A stretch of DNA of 64,000 nucleotides, taken from the NCBI GenBank assembly GCA_041390685.1, contig JAWKPL010000001.1, positions 682,001 to 746,000 on the forward strand. The letters run 5' to 3'. Made by a program: the position numbers and the translations under genes. This DNA is from JAIBBD01 sp041390685 (lineage in GTDB: Bacteria; Chloroflexota; Dehalococcoidia; UBA2979). The notes beneath the pieces were generated by a model. It had not been told where the DNA came from and did not search any database. It was given only the letters and a program-made list of their open reading frames with translations. Below, one piece after another: positions 33,348-42,364 of this stretch (within the stretch, counting starts at the first letter, position 1; each line of letters starts with the position of its first letter).

Positions 33348-35876
33348 GTGTCGGCTGGAGAGCTGGTACGACGTCGCGTGCGACGCCGGTTGCGACTGCA
33401 ACAGGCGCGCCGGAACGTCATCGAGACGAAGTCCACGTCCGTGTTCCTCGCGCTCTTCTTCGTGACAGTGATCACCGGGAGCGCCATCGCGGCCGGCGCG
33501 ATGGTCACGACCGATCGTTATGACGAGTACGCCAGCGTAGTGCAAGACGCGGACAACGTGATCGCGCACCTCCCACGAGGCGGATCGCGCGTCTACGACC
33601 GGCACGGGACGCTGCTGTACGAGTTCAGCAACTCGGGGCTGCGTCGCTCCGTCCCGTTGTCCGAGGTCTCGCGCTTCATGATCGACGCGACGGTGGCGAC
33701 GGAGGACGCGAGCTTCTGGGAGAACAACGGGATCAACACTCGCGGGCTCATGCGCGCGGCGATCGAGAACACGCCGCTGAGGAAGGGCTGGTTGGGGGGG
33801 ACGGGCGGTTCCTCGATCAGCCAGCAGCTGGCGAAGAACATCTTCATCCCGCAGGCAGAGCGCACCGACCGCACGATCGCGCGGAAGCTCAAAGAAAGCG
33901 CGATCGCGATCGAGCTGAACCGCCAGTTCTCGAAGGAGCAGATTCTCGAGTGGTACCTGAACTCGATCTCGTACGGCGGCGTGTACATCGGCGTCGAGGC
34001 GGCGGCGCAGGGGTATTTCGGCAAGCCCGCCCGCGAGTTGACGCTGTCGGAGGCCTCGTTGCTGGCGGGGATCCCGCAGCAACCATCCGCGTACAGCCCA
34101 GTATCGCAGCCGGAGGCGGCGATCGCCCGGCAGCAGGAGGTGCTGCGGCTGATGGTGGAGCACGGCGCCATCACGCCAGAGCAGGCGGACGAGGCGCGGC
34201 AGCAGCCGCCGCAGGTCATCGAGAAGCCGCCGGTGGGCATCCAGGCGCCGCACTTCATCTTTGGCCCGGTCGCGGCGGAGATCGAGCAGCGGTTCGGGCC
34301 GACAGCCCTGCACGAAGGGGGCCTGGAAATCGTGACCACGCTCGACCTGCCGCTGCAGCAGGAGGCGCAGCGGATCCTCGAGAAGTGGATTCTCGAGTAT
34401 GAGGCGGTATCGAACGGTCACAACGGGGCGTTGAACGCGCTGGACCCGCGGACGGGCGAAGTGCTGGTCTATATCGGCAGTCGCGACTACTTTCGCGAAG
34501 ACATCGGCGGCGAGAACGATATGAATCGCGCGTTGCGGTCTCCGGGCTCGACGCTGAAGCCGTTCACCTACCTGACGGCGTTCCAGCGAGGCTGGAGCCC
34601 GTCCACGGGCGTCCTCGACGTGCCGCTTAAGCTGAAGGACGGCGCCACCGGAGAGGACTACGAGGTCCGCAACCCGATCAAAGGGAGCTACCAGGGCGTG
34701 ATCCCGGCTGCGCAGGCGCTGGGAAACTCGCTGAACGTCCCTGCAGTGAACACCGTGTTGTTTGCCGGTATCGACAACATGGTGACCACGCTGCGCAAGG
34801 CCGGGTTCACCACGATCGATACGCGGCCGAACGCGTACGGACCCGCAATCACCGTCGGCGGCGTGAACGTGACGCTCAGCGACCTCGTGTATGGATACTC
34901 GGTGCTCGCGGCAAATGGAGTCCGGAACGGTGTCGACAACGAGGCCGGTCGGACGGATCCCGACCGGGGCCTCGACCCGGCGGCGATCCTGAAGGTGACG
35001 GACTCGACGAGCGGGGAGGTGCTGTACGAGTATCAGGAACCGGAGTCTGAGGAGGTATTCGCCTCGAGCTTCCCGTATCTCATCTCGTCGATCCTGTCGG
35101 ACGGCAAGAACCAGTGCATCACCTTCGGCGTCTGTGGCGCGCTCGCGCTGCCGGACGGCCGGCCGGCGGCCATCAAGACGGGAACCAGCGAACCGTTCGA
35201 GGACCGCACCGACCTGATCGGAGACACGTGGGCGGTGGGGTACACGCCACAACTCGTGGCGGGGACCTGGTTCGGAAACTCCGACAACACACCGATGGCA
35301 AACATCTTCTCGACGAGCGTCTCGTGGCAGACGTGGCGGGAGTTCATGGCCTTCGCGCTGGACTACCTGGAACTGCAGCCCGAGGGGTTCGCGCGTCCAG
35401 ACTCGGTGGTGGAACGCGACGTCTGCTTCCCCTCGGGCAAGCTGGCGACCTCATTATGTCCCCGTCAGTTCCGGCAGAAAGGGCTATTCGCGGCTGAGAC
35501 GCTGCAAGGGCCAAACCAGATTGCCCTCACTGACGACTGGTGGCAGCCGGGGTTCGGGGGCGCGCGACTGGTGCTGCCAACGCAGCTACAGACCTGGTCC
35601 GGCCTGGGGGGCTGGCTGGCGCGGAACGGTCTCGGGGGTGGTTCGCGGTCGCCAACGCCGACTCCGACGGCGGCGCCACGTCCAACCGTGGCTCCTACCG
35701 GGCCGCAGACGCCGCCGACGGTGCAACCCGCAGCCCCGCAGCCCACCGCGCAGCCGGTGACGCCGCCACCCACGACGACAGAATCGAACGCGCCGACGGA
35801 AGAGGCTCAGCGGCCTCCGTCATTCGGACCGCAGAATCCCGGGCGAGGACAGAACCAGGGGAGCGTGGGGAACTAG
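33348..35876 (+). CDS. Class A penicillin-binding protein (transglycosylase/transpeptidase)
   Basis: 842 residues from GTG 33348 (GAGGGG upstream; a TACAGT -10 box at 33302-33307). One N-terminal helix anchors it. GT51 motifs: ATEDASFWENNGIN (catalytic Glu kept, the usual His replaced by Asn), GGSSISQQLAKN, RKLKESAIAIELNRQFSKEQILEWYLN. Transpeptidase motifs: SPGSTLKPF (SxxK), LGNSLNVPA (SxN), AIKTGTSEPF (KTG). The final ~110 residues are Pro/Thr/Gln-rich and disordered. It polymerises and crosslinks peptidoglycan. Single gene with a hairpin terminator. Confidence 0.94.
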   Translation: MSAGELVRRRVRRRLRLQQARRNVIETKSTSVFLALFFVTVITGSAIAAGAMVTTDRYDEYASVVQDADNVIAHLPRGGSRVYDRHGTLLYEFSNSGLRRSVPLSEVSRFMIDATVATEDASFWENNGINTRGLMRAAIENTPLRKGWLGGTGGSSISQQLAKNIFIPQAERTDRTIARKLKESAIAIELNRQFSKEQILEWYLNSISYGGVYIGVEAAAQGYFGKPARELTLSEASLLAGIPQQPSAYSPVSQPEAAIARQQEVLRLMVEHGAITPEQADEARQQPPQVIEKPPVGIQAPHFIFGPVAAEIEQRFGPTALHEGGLEIVTTLDLPLQQEAQRILEKWILEYEAVSNGHNGALNALDPRTGEVLVYIGSRDYFREDIGGENDMNRALRSPGSTLKPFTYLTAFQRGWSPSTGVLDVPLKLKDGATGEDYEVRNPIKGSYQGVIPAAQALGNSLNVPAVNTVLFAGIDNMVTTLRKAGFTTIDTRPNAYGPAITVGGVNVTLSDLVYGYSVLAANGVRNGVDNEAGRTDPDRGLDPAAILKVTDSTSGEVLYEYQEPESEEVFASSFPYLISSILSDGKNQCITFGVCGALALPDGRPAAIKTGTSEPFEDRTDLIGDTWAVGYTPQLVAGTWFGNSDNTPMANIFSTSVSWQTWREFMAFALDYLELQPEGFARPDSVVERDVCFPSGKLATSLCPRQFRQKGLFAAETLQGPNQIALTDDWWQPGFGGARLVLPTQLQTWSGLGGWLARNGLGGGSRSPTPTPTAAPRPTVAPTGPQTPPTVQPAAPQPTAQPVTPPPTTTESNAPTEEAQRPPSFGPQNPGRGQNQGSVGN

Positions 35877-35975
35877 CCGCGAATCGCGCACTACGGGGTG
35901 CGGCGCCCTCATCGCGGCTGAACACGAGCGTGCGTTCAGCTCGTGTGACCCAGAACGACGGCAGTCGGCGAAATG

Positions 35976-36009
35976 AGCAGCCCCGTCGAGTCTCCTCAAC
36001 GGGGCTGCT
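35976..36009 (+). terminator. Hairpin terminator after the PBP gene
   Basis: 11-bp perfect stem AGCAGCCCCGT / ACGGGGCTGCT with a 12-nt loop, 100 nt past the PBP stop. There is no strong T-run after it. The remaining part of the 500-bp gap to the response regulator (35877-36376) holds a promoter-like box and a leader hairpin but no gene. Confidence 0.6.
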
Positions 36010-36212
36010 CTACAACCTGACGCTACGGTCCCAGGAGTGGGGCGAGTGGAAGCCGTCGCATCAGCTTGCACACCGGGTTACGGCTGTACGTTAACGGCGG
36101 GGACTGGCGGCGCCGTTGCGGGCGCTGGGCGGGAAGTCACGATTGTGTTGCGATCCGGCCGGCAGTCGTCGGGCCCGCAGTGCGATGCCGCTGAAATGGC
36201 CGTCGAGCGCGC

Positions 36213-36221
36213 TGTTACAAT
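36213..36221 (+). promoter_or_regulatory. Extended -10 promoter for the response regulator gene
   Basis: TG-T-TACAAT at 36213-36221 matches an extended -10 (TGnTATAAT, one mismatch). No TTGACA-like box lies 17 nt upstream. It would give a leader of about 150 nt before GTG 36377. Confidence 0.4.
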
Positions 36222-36338
36222 TTCCCTTGCGGCGAGCCGGTAGCATCGCTGGGAGTCGCCCTCCGTCGATCGATGTCCTGTGCGAGCAAGTGACGGTCGC
36301 GGGCAGCTGGCGTGAGGAAACGGCGATCCAGCATGCAG

Positions 36339-36357
36339 CTCCCCCGCTTCGGGGGAG
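36339..36357 (+). promoter_or_regulatory. Leader hairpin before the response regulator
   Basis: CTCCCCC-GCTTC-GGGGGAG, a perfect 7-bp GC stem ending 20 nt before GTG 36377 and directly before the GAGGAGG ribosome site. It may act as attenuator or translation control. A similar GC palindrome occurs at 53849-53879. Confidence 0.35.
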
Positions 36358-36376
36358 GCGAGGCGAGGAGGAAGCC

Positions 36377-37183
36377 GTGGGTACTGAACAGATGGTCCTC
36401 GCGATCGATGACGAGCCCGGGATTCTTCGCGTCATCAAGCTCGAGTTGTCGGCGCAGGGGTTCCGCGTGCTCACAGCCGGGAGCGGTTCCGAGGGGCTGC
36501 GCATGGCCGAGGAGCACCGCCCGGATCTCGTGTTGCTCGATATCGTGATGCCCGAGATGAACGGCCTCGAAGTGATGCGCGAGCTTCGCGAACGGTCCAA
36601 CGTGCCGATCATCATGCTGACGGCGAAGCGCAGCGAGACCGACAAAGTGATGGGCCTCGAGATGGGGGCGGACGACTATCTGCCGAAGCCGTTCAGCCTG
36701 GATGAGCTCAGCGCTCGCGTGCGCGCCGTCCTGCGCCGGAGCAGCGCCACGCCCAACGTGGAGAGCATCGTGCGCGTCGAGGATGTCGAGATCGACCTCG
36801 GGCGACGGCTCGTGAAGCGCGACGGCGACCTCGTGAACCTGACGCGCACAGAGTGGATGCTGCTGCAATGCCTGGCCGCGAACGCGGGCAAAGTGATGCT
36901 CAACGCCGAACTGCTGAGCAAGGTCTGGGGCCCCGAGTACGTGGGCGACCTGCAGTACCTGCGTGTGTGGGTGTCGCGGCTGCGCGGCAAGCTGGAGCGC
37001 GAACCAAGCGAGCCGAAGATCATCCGAACGTTCCAGGGCGTCGGATACATGCTGACCTCGGACGAGAGTGCGAAGGATGGGGCGAAAGACGATGCGGCCG
37101 AAGCCGGAGGCGAGGCCTCCGAGGAGCCAGCCGCAACGTCCGAGCCGGCGCTCCAGTCCCAGGGATCGAGTTCGGGGTACTAA
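36377..37183 (+). CDS. OmpR/PhoB-family response regulator
   Basis: 268 residues from GTG 36377 with GAGGAGGAAG just before it. The receiver domain has the acidic pair in AIDDEPG, phosphoacceptor Asp in LVLLDIVMPEMNG, Thr in MLTAKRSETDK and Lys in YLPKPF. The winged-helix output domain runs LVNLTRTEWMLLQCLAANAGKVM to IIRTFQGVGYML. A 40-residue Ala/Glu/Ser-rich tail is unusual for this family. No histidine kinase is adjacent, so it is an orphan here. Its gene ends at a 40-bp palindromic terminator. Confidence 0.92.
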   Translation: MGTEQMVLAIDDEPGILRVIKLELSAQGFRVLTAGSGSEGLRMAEEHRPDLVLLDIVMPEMNGLEVMRELRERSNVPIIMLTAKRSETDKVMGLEMGADDYLPKPFSLDELSARVRAVLRRSSATPNVESIVRVEDVEIDLGRRLVKRDGDLVNLTRTEWMLLQCLAANAGKVMLNAELLSKVWGPEYVGDLQYLRVWVSRLRGKLEREPSEPKIIRTFQGVGYMLTSDESAKDGAKDDAAEAGGEASEEPAATSEPALQSQGSSSGY

Positions 37184-37255
37184 GCCGCTCGAAGTCCCTG
37201 AGCCAGCAGATGCCGGGACGCAGGCGCAGCATTCGCGTTGGCGGCGGGCGGTGAA

Positions 37256-37295
37256 GAGTGCGGGCCTCGGTCCCATGGGACCGAGGCCCGCACTC
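37256..37295. terminator. 40-bp perfect palindrome, probable bidirectional terminator
   Basis: A perfect 40-bp palindrome centred on CCCATGGG between the response regulator (stop 37183) and the convergent small membrane genes (stop 37361). It is able to form a 18-bp or longer GC stem in either strand. No T-run. Confidence 0.7.
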
Positions 37296-37360
37296 GTTCC
37301 TCTAACTACCCGGAAGCGACAGGGCCCTGAACGCCGCGTTCTCACATCCGGAGTCTGACG

Positions 37361-37540
37361 CTATCCCCGCTCGAGACGGCTGAGATCACGTTCAATGCGC
37401 CTCTCGTCCCGACGTCGACGGACGGTACGCGCGAGGTACTGCATCCGCTCCCGTAGCGGCTTCCCCGCTGGCGACGCCACCAGGGCGAACACGAGTGCCC
37501 CGACGACAAGCACCGCCGAACGTCTCCACACGAGGGCCAT
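37361..37540 (-). CDS. 59-residue membrane protein with basic coiled tail
   Basis: From ATG 37540 (MALVWRRSAVLVVGALVFALV): one membrane helix at residues 8-25, then a strongly basic tail rich in Arg/Glu (RRRRDERRIERDLSRLERG), likely a cytoplasmic amphipathic helix. It lies 32 nt downstream of the YggT-like gene on the same strand. No family recognised; an upstream start at 37609 would overlap that neighbour. Confidence 0.6.
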   Translation of the reverse strand: MALVWRRSAVLVVGALVFALVASPAGKPLRERMQYLARTVRRRRDERRIERDLSRLERG

Positions 37541-37572
37541 CCCGTCCGACTCCTGCCCTCCGCCCGAGGGCG

Positions 37573-37905
37573 CTAGCCCTCGACCGGCCCACGATAGCGC
37601 GGGCCCCAACCGCTTGCCTGGTTGATGAGGGCGAAGATCACGAGCCCGACCACAAAGTAGAACGCGAAGGCGATAGCCGATGCGACTTCGAAGACACCTC
37701 CGGTGCTTTCGACGGCCTCGTTCGTCAGGTCGAACAGGCCGGTGAACGGCTTGACCCAGAAGTCGCTGTGGCGGATGAGGCGGTCTACGATCTCGCTATC
37801 ACGGTTCGCGTCCGCAAGCAGCACGAGGAAGCGTCCGCCGACCAAGACAAGGATGACGACCCAGATCAGGCTGAGGATCGTCATCAGCAAGCCACGTAAT
37901 CCCAT
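37573..37905 (-). CDS. YggT-like integral membrane protein
   Basis: 110 residues from ATG 37905, preceded by AAGGAAGGA. Two membrane regions (LLMTILSLIWVVILVLVGGRFLVLL and VASAIAFAFYFVVGLVIFALI) flank a loop with SDFWVKPFTGLF, resembling the YggT pattern where F-x-x-P-F-x-x-L precedes the second helix. Such proteins often neighbour cell-division genes; here the partner is a small membrane gene. Assignment to YggT is tentative. Confidence 0.6.
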   Translation of the reverse strand: MGLRGLLMTILSLIWVVILVLVGGRFLVLLADANRDSEIVDRLIRHSDFWVKPFTGLFDLTNEAVESTGGVFEVASAIAFAFYFVVGLVIFALINQASGWGPRYRGPVEG

Positions 37906-38248
37906 TCCAGTGTCCTTCCTTGAACCAGGGCCCGAGCCGACGTCCAGCAGACGCACCTCGACTGGGCGTTACCTGTCGACCGGGCGCTGTTTCCAAGATA
38001 GGAGCGGGCGCTTGCCGTCAGGCCACGACGTGCGCTGGACGATTGCGAGCGCGTGGCGAGTCGGACAGGACGAGGCAGGCCGCCTTGCTGGACGGCCCCG
38101 GGGACCTGACGGGAGCGGCGGGCCGCACTGGTGACGGTCTTGCTCGATAAGCCGCGCTTTACTCGTGTTACCTCTTCGCAACCCCTTCGTTTCGCCTCGT
38201 TATGCGTTCTACGAAGCGGCAAACCTACTGTCGGTCTCTGCGACGGGA
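37906..38248. other. Divergent intergenic region, no gene seen
   Basis: 343 bp between the divergent YggT-like and zinc-ribbon genes. It probably holds both promoters. No convincing -35/-10 pair, RNA structure or short gene was found. The forward frame is open from 38165, but that stretch does not resemble the protein that follows. Confidence 0.5.
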
Positions 38249-39334
38249 ATGGGAGAGTCGGAGAGACCGGAGGACATCGTGCGGGGTGCCGAGATTCGTA
38301 GCATCGACCAGGCGCGGCGTGAGGCCACAAGACGGCCGTCGGCACGTGCACGGCAGACCGGCGACGGTGAGAGCGGCTGTCCTCGATGCTCCGCGCGCCT
38401 GCTGTTCGATGGCGAGAAGCTCTCCTGTCTGATGTGCGGCTACGAGCACACAACGCGACCGCGCGGACAGCGGAGCGCGAGTGACTTGTTGGATGCACTG
38501 CCGCCGCTGCGCGCGGACCTCATTGGCCACGCGGACTCGCTGGGCGCGCAGCCAGAGCGGGGTTCGCCCGGCGCGCTCGAGTTGCGCGCGGCCAGCGACG
38601 CGGAGGCAGCAGCGCTCCAGTTCGGGCGGTTGTACGCCTATCAGTGCCTGGTGGCGGGTGGCCACGGACTGATCGCGCTGGCGCGAGGCCTTGAGCCCCC
38701 CACGCCGGAGTACGGTACCTGGAGCATCGCGCGGACGATCCTCGACTCTTCAAGCCTCGCGTGCTGGCTCCTCGATGGCAACATCTCGCGGCGGGAGCGG
38801 GCGCGGCGGGCGTTCGCAGTCCAGTTGGCGGACCTCGAAGCTGAAAGCTGCTTCCTGACGGCACTGCTCGCGCACCGGCCGGGCGAGGAAGAGACCGCGG
38901 GGTTCTCGGAGGTCCTCGTGGGGACGCGCTCGCGGCGACAGGAAGTGCTTTCGGCAGGTGCGGAACTCGGCGAGGCGAGCGGCGTGCCATCGCCCGTGGA
39001 CCGTGCAGGCCTGCTGGGCGCGGAGTTCGAGTACGTCATGTGCACGTCGATCCTGGAGGGACGGCCCTGGGCGCTCCTGCACGCGACGGCGATTCAGTCC
39101 GGGTACGACCTCGACCGTGTCCGCTCCATCCTCACGACGCAGGTGCAGCTGTCAGCGCGCTGGTATGCGCAGGCGGTCTGGGCCTACGTGAGCTGGATGA
39201 GCCGCGAATCGCTGCCGGAGCTGCAGTCATCGCTGGAGTTCGGGTATGACTCACTCGCGCTTCCCGACGACGCGGACTCCCGATTCTGGCGCCGGCCGAA
39301 GAGCCTGCGCGAGCGGGCACTCGCCGCGAGCTGA
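38249..39334 (+). CDS. Zinc-ribbon protein of unknown function
   Basis: 361 residues from ATG 38249 (MGESERPEDIVRGAE). A zinc ribbon is formed by C-x2-C in GCPRCSARL and C-x2-C in LSCLMCGYEH, near residues 45-68. The remaining ~290 residues are helical, with a Trp/Arg-rich central block (TWSIARTILDSSSLACWLLDGNISRRERARRAF) reminiscent of phage- or actinomycete-type unknown proteins, and a C-terminus of helices. No catalytic motif seen. It lies directly before the frameshifted iron-permease-family gene. Confidence 0.75.
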   Translation: MGESERPEDIVRGAEIRSIDQARREATRRPSARARQTGDGESGCPRCSARLLFDGEKLSCLMCGYEHTTRPRGQRSASDLLDALPPLRADLIGHADSLGAQPERGSPGALELRAASDAEAAALQFGRLYAYQCLVAGGHGLIALARGLEPPTPEYGTWSIARTILDSSSLACWLLDGNISRRERARRAFAVQLADLEAESCFLTALLAHRPGEEETAGFSEVLVGTRSRRQEVLSAGAELGEASGVPSPVDRAGLLGAEFEYVMCTSILEGRPWALLHATAIQSGYDLDRVRSILTTQVQLSARWYAQAVWAYVSWMSRESLPELQSSLEFGYDSLALPDDADSRFWRRPKSLRERALAAS

Positions 39335-39362
39335 GCGGAGGCGGAGGCGATGGGCGCCGCCG

Positions 39363-39865
39363 GTGAGTGAGCTGTTCGAGCGGGCCTCGCGCGCAATCGC
39401 GGTGAGGTCCGGCTCTCCGGCGGCCTTCCTCGTTGCCTTCAGCATCGTGCTGGCGTGGGCGATCACGGGCCCGCTGGTCGGCTTCAGCGACAGTGGCAAC
39501 TGGTGATCAACACCGGCACGACAGTGATCACCTTTCTGATGGTGTTCCTCATTCAGAACACGCAGAACCATGACTCGACGGCGGTCCAGTTGAAGCTGGA
39601 CGAGTTGATCCACGCGGTCAGCGGCGCCCGCGACGAGATGATCGATCTCGAGGAGCAACCGTCGGAGCGGCTGAGCCGCGAACAGGACCGCTTTCGGCGA
39701 GTGGCGTCACGGCTCGGGGCCGCCTCGGATGAGCTCGACGAGGCGTCGGAGCGGGCGGCCGAGGCTGCGGACGCGCTGCTGCAGCACGCGGTGGAGGGCC
39801 AGTCCAGGCTGGAGGGCCGCAGTGACACAGCGGCTAGCGGGGCTTCCGGGGAGGCGGGCGGCTGA
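39363..39865 (+). pseudogene. Low-affinity iron permease family gene with a -1 frameshift
   Basis: GTG 39363 opens a frame encoding SELFERASRAIAVRSGSPAAFLVAF...GPLVGFSDSGNW and stops at TGA 39504-39506. The family continues in another frame from TGG 39494: WQLVINTGTTVITFLMVFLIQNTQN, then LDELIHAVSGARDEMIDLEE. Relatives read GFSDTWQLVINTGT, so one base is missing between GAC (ends 39491) and TGG. With the frame restored the product would have ~165 residues and two membrane spans. A sequencing error, a real mutation or recoding are all possible. The C-terminus is helical and Ala-rich. Confidence 0.82.
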
Positions 39866-39904
39866 ATTGTCCTCGACGGCGGCTCCGCGACGTACAGTGG
39901 ACGC

Positions 39905-41254
39905 ATGGTGAAGGCTGTCGAACTCCAAGCCGGCGGGCGCGCCGTTTCCATCACCAACCCCGACAAGGTGTACTTCCCCGAGCGTGGATTCACAAAGCTC
40001 GACGTCGCACGCTACTTCCTCGAGGTGGGTGAGGCGGCGCTACGAGGCGTGTACCGGCGCCCGATGGTGCTGAAGCGATTCGTGAACGGCGCGGCCGAAG
40101 AGCCGTTCTTCCAGAAGCGGGCGCCCGCGAACCGCCCGGAGTGGATCTCGACCGCCCGCATCACCTTCCCGAGCGGACGCCACGCGGACCTCGCGGTGTG
40201 CGACGAGGTGGCCGACCTGCTGTGGGTGGCCAACCTCGGCTGCCTCGACCTGAACCCGTGGCCCGTACGCAGCGATGACGTGGACCACCCCGACGAGCTC
40301 CGCGTCGACCTCGACCCGACCCCCGAGGCAAGCTGGGCCGATGTGCGCGAGGTTGCGCTCGTGGTGGGTGAGGTGCTGGATGACCTCGGCTACCGTAGCT
40401 ACCCGAAGACCTCGGGCTCCCGCGGCATCCACGTGAACGTGCGCATAGAGGCGAAGTGGGAGTTCAGCGACGTGCGGCGATGCGCACTCGCGCTGGCACG
40501 CGAGGTGGAGCGGCGCGCCCCTGACCTCGCGACCACCGCGTGGTGGAAAGAAGAGCGGCACGGCGTCTTCATCGACTACAACCAGAACGCGCGCGACCGC
40601 ACCGTCGCCTCGGCCTACTCGATCCGCCCGATGCCGGACGCGCGAGTGTCAACGCCGCTGGAGTGGTCGGAGGTCGCGGACGTCGACGCGGCGGCGTTCA
40701 CTATCGAGACGGTGCCGGCGCGCCTGCGGGAGCGTGGCGACCCGCACGCGACGATCGACGGCCTGCACTTCTCGCTAGAGCCGCTGCTCGAGGTCGTCGA
40801 GCGTCACGAGCGCGAGGGTCTGGGCGACGCGGCATGGCCGCCGCAGTTCCCGAAGATGCCGGGCGAACCCAAGCGGGTGCAGCCCTCGCGAGCGCGTGCC
40901 GATGAGGAGGATGGCGCGCCGCCGAAGAAGACCGGACGACGGCAACCCGTGCATCCGCTCATCACGGTGGCGAACGCGCAGCACAAGGAGGAGGCGCTCT
41001 CGGGGCTCGAGCGGTGGAAGTCCCGGCACCCCAAGGCGGCCGCGCATCTCACCGACGGAGATGTCCTCGTCGACTCGATGCGCGGCATGTCCTCCACGTG
41101 GACGCGCATCCGGCTGAACCTTCGTCACGTGCCGCCGGCGCAGCGTCCCGCCGAGGAGCCCCCCGACCCCGACTACGACCCGTGGCAGGGGCTCGACCCG
41201 TCGCTGCGCGGGCGCCAGACGAAGCGCATCAACCCGTCGGACGGCCGCAGCTAG
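39905..41254 (+). CDS. LigD-type polymerase (primase-polymerase) domain protein
   Basis: 449 residues. Archaeo-eukaryotic primase fold of LigD Pol: LKRFVNGAAEEPFFQKRAP, the metal-binding ELRVDLDPTP, KTSGSRGIHVNVRI, and FIDYNQNARDRTVASAYSIRP. It ends with an extra ~110-residue tail (VHPLITVANAQHKEEALSGLERWK...). In NHEJ the domain adds nucleotides at DNA ends. Here it is separate from ligase and nuclease. TACAGT sits exactly 6 nt before the ATG and there is no ribosome site, so the mRNA is probably leaderless. The hydrolase gene follows after 7 nt. Confidence 0.9.
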   Translation: MVKAVELQAGGRAVSITNPDKVYFPERGFTKLDVARYFLEVGEAALRGVYRRPMVLKRFVNGAAEEPFFQKRAPANRPEWISTARITFPSGRHADLAVCDEVADLLWVANLGCLDLNPWPVRSDDVDHPDELRVDLDPTPEASWADVREVALVVGEVLDDLGYRSYPKTSGSRGIHVNVRIEAKWEFSDVRRCALALAREVERRAPDLATTAWWKEERHGVFIDYNQNARDRTVASAYSIRPMPDARVSTPLEWSEVADVDAAAFTIETVPARLRERGDPHATIDGLHFSLEPLLEVVERHEREGLGDAAWPPQFPKMPGEPKRVQPSRARADEEDGAPPKKTGRRQPVHPLITVANAQHKEEALSGLERWKSRHPKAAAHLTDGDVLVDSMRGMSSTWTRIRLNLRHVPPAQRPAEEPPDPDYDPWQGLDPSLRGRQTKRINPSDGRS

Positions 41255-41261
41255 TTCCCGC

Positions 41262-42359
41262 GTGATTGGCCTTCTGCTGTCGCTGGCATCCGCGGTCGGG
41301 CGCCGCACGCGCGCAGCGTGGACAACACTCGTCTTCCTGTTCGAGGTCTTCCCGATGCTCCCCTCACGACCGTTCGACCTCGTGACGCCGCGCCCGGTCG
41401 TCGAGCGCATGCGCTACCGCACTTCGGCGGGCGAGGTTGAGGCGGACCTCTACCGCCCGTCGAGCGATCGGCCGCATCCGTCCGTGGTGGTCTGCCTCGG
41501 GGTGGTGCCGTTCGGCGTCGAACATCCACAGGTACCGCGCCTCGGACGCGCGCTCGCGCGTTCCGGGTTCGTGGCGCTCATGCACTGGTCACCGGCGATG
41601 CGCGACTTCCGCCTGGAGCCAATCGACGCGGACGACATCGTCTCAGCGTACGCGGCGCTGACCGAGCGGCATGACGTGGACCCTGCTCGCAGCGGGCTGC
41701 TCGGCACGTGCGTCGGCGGGGCGTTCGCGCTGGTCGCCGCCTCGCGGCCCGCGGTACGCCACCGTGTATCGTTCGTGCTGGCGTACGCCGCGTACGCATC
41801 GATGGCCACCCTGGCGAGGGACATTGCGAGCGGGTCCACGGACCGCGGGAACGGCCGGGAGACGTGGGAGGTGGACCAGCTCACGCGTCACGTCTTCGTA
41901 TCGACCGTGACGGCCACGCTCGACCCTGACGAGGCGGCGCGGCTGCGGGCGACATTCGCGCAACGTGGGCCACAGGCTGCGCCGGAAGGCGCCACCGAGG
42001 ATGCCCGGGCTGTGCTCCCGCTCCTGTGCGACCTCGACGCGTCGCAGGCTGAGGCAGCGTTACGTGATCTGCCGGAGCTCCTCCGGGCGCGCCTCGGGGC
42101 CATGTCGCCCCTCGCGCACCTCGACGGCCTGCGTGCGCCACTGGTCGTGCTCCTGCACGACCGCGACGACCCGGTGATCCCCGTCGGTGAGTCGAGGGCG
42201 CTGCACGACGCCCTCGATGGCCGCGACCGCTACACCGAGTTCACGGTGTTCAAGCACCTCGATCCCACGCGGGGCAAGCCGAAGCCGCTCGCGCTGGCGC
42301 GGGAGCTGTTCCGGTTCGCGCGGGCGGTCCAGCCGGTGTTTCGGCGGGCGGCGGGGTAG
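41262..42359 (+). CDS. Dienelactone-hydrolase-like alpha/beta hydrolase
   Basis: 365 residues from GTG 41262, with an N-terminal hydrophobic stretch that may anchor it. The nucleophile elbow is GLLGTCVGGAFALVAA, a Cys in place of Ser as in dienelactone hydrolase (GxCxGG). The acid lies in VLLHDRDDPVIPVGES and the His in VFKHLDPTRGKPK. Reaction unknown. It lies between LigD Pol (same strand, 7 nt) and the convergent ligase gene (5 nt after its stop), so it is embedded in the DNA-repair group without an obvious link to it. Confidence 0.8.
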   Translation: MIGLLLSLASAVGRRTRAAWTTLVFLFEVFPMLPSRPFDLVTPRPVVERMRYRTSAGEVEADLYRPSSDRPHPSVVVCLGVVPFGVEHPQVPRLGRALARSGFVALMHWSPAMRDFRLEPIDADDIVSAYAALTERHDVDPARSGLLGTCVGGAFALVAASRPAVRHRVSFVLAYAAYASMATLARDIASGSTDRGNGRETWEVDQLTRHVFVSTVTATLDPDEAARLRATFAQRGPQAAPEGATEDARAVLPLLCDLDASQAEAALRDLPELLRARLGAMSPLAHLDGLRAPLVVLLHDRDDPVIPVGESRALHDALDGRDRYTEFTVFKHLDPTRGKPKPLALARELFRFARAVQPVFRRAAG

Positions 42360-42364
42360 AGTCC

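Noticed and set aside
33300..35252. 650-codon minus-strand frame
   Set aside because: Arg/Leu-rich antisense shadow of the class A PBP, which has all catalytic motifs on the plus strand.
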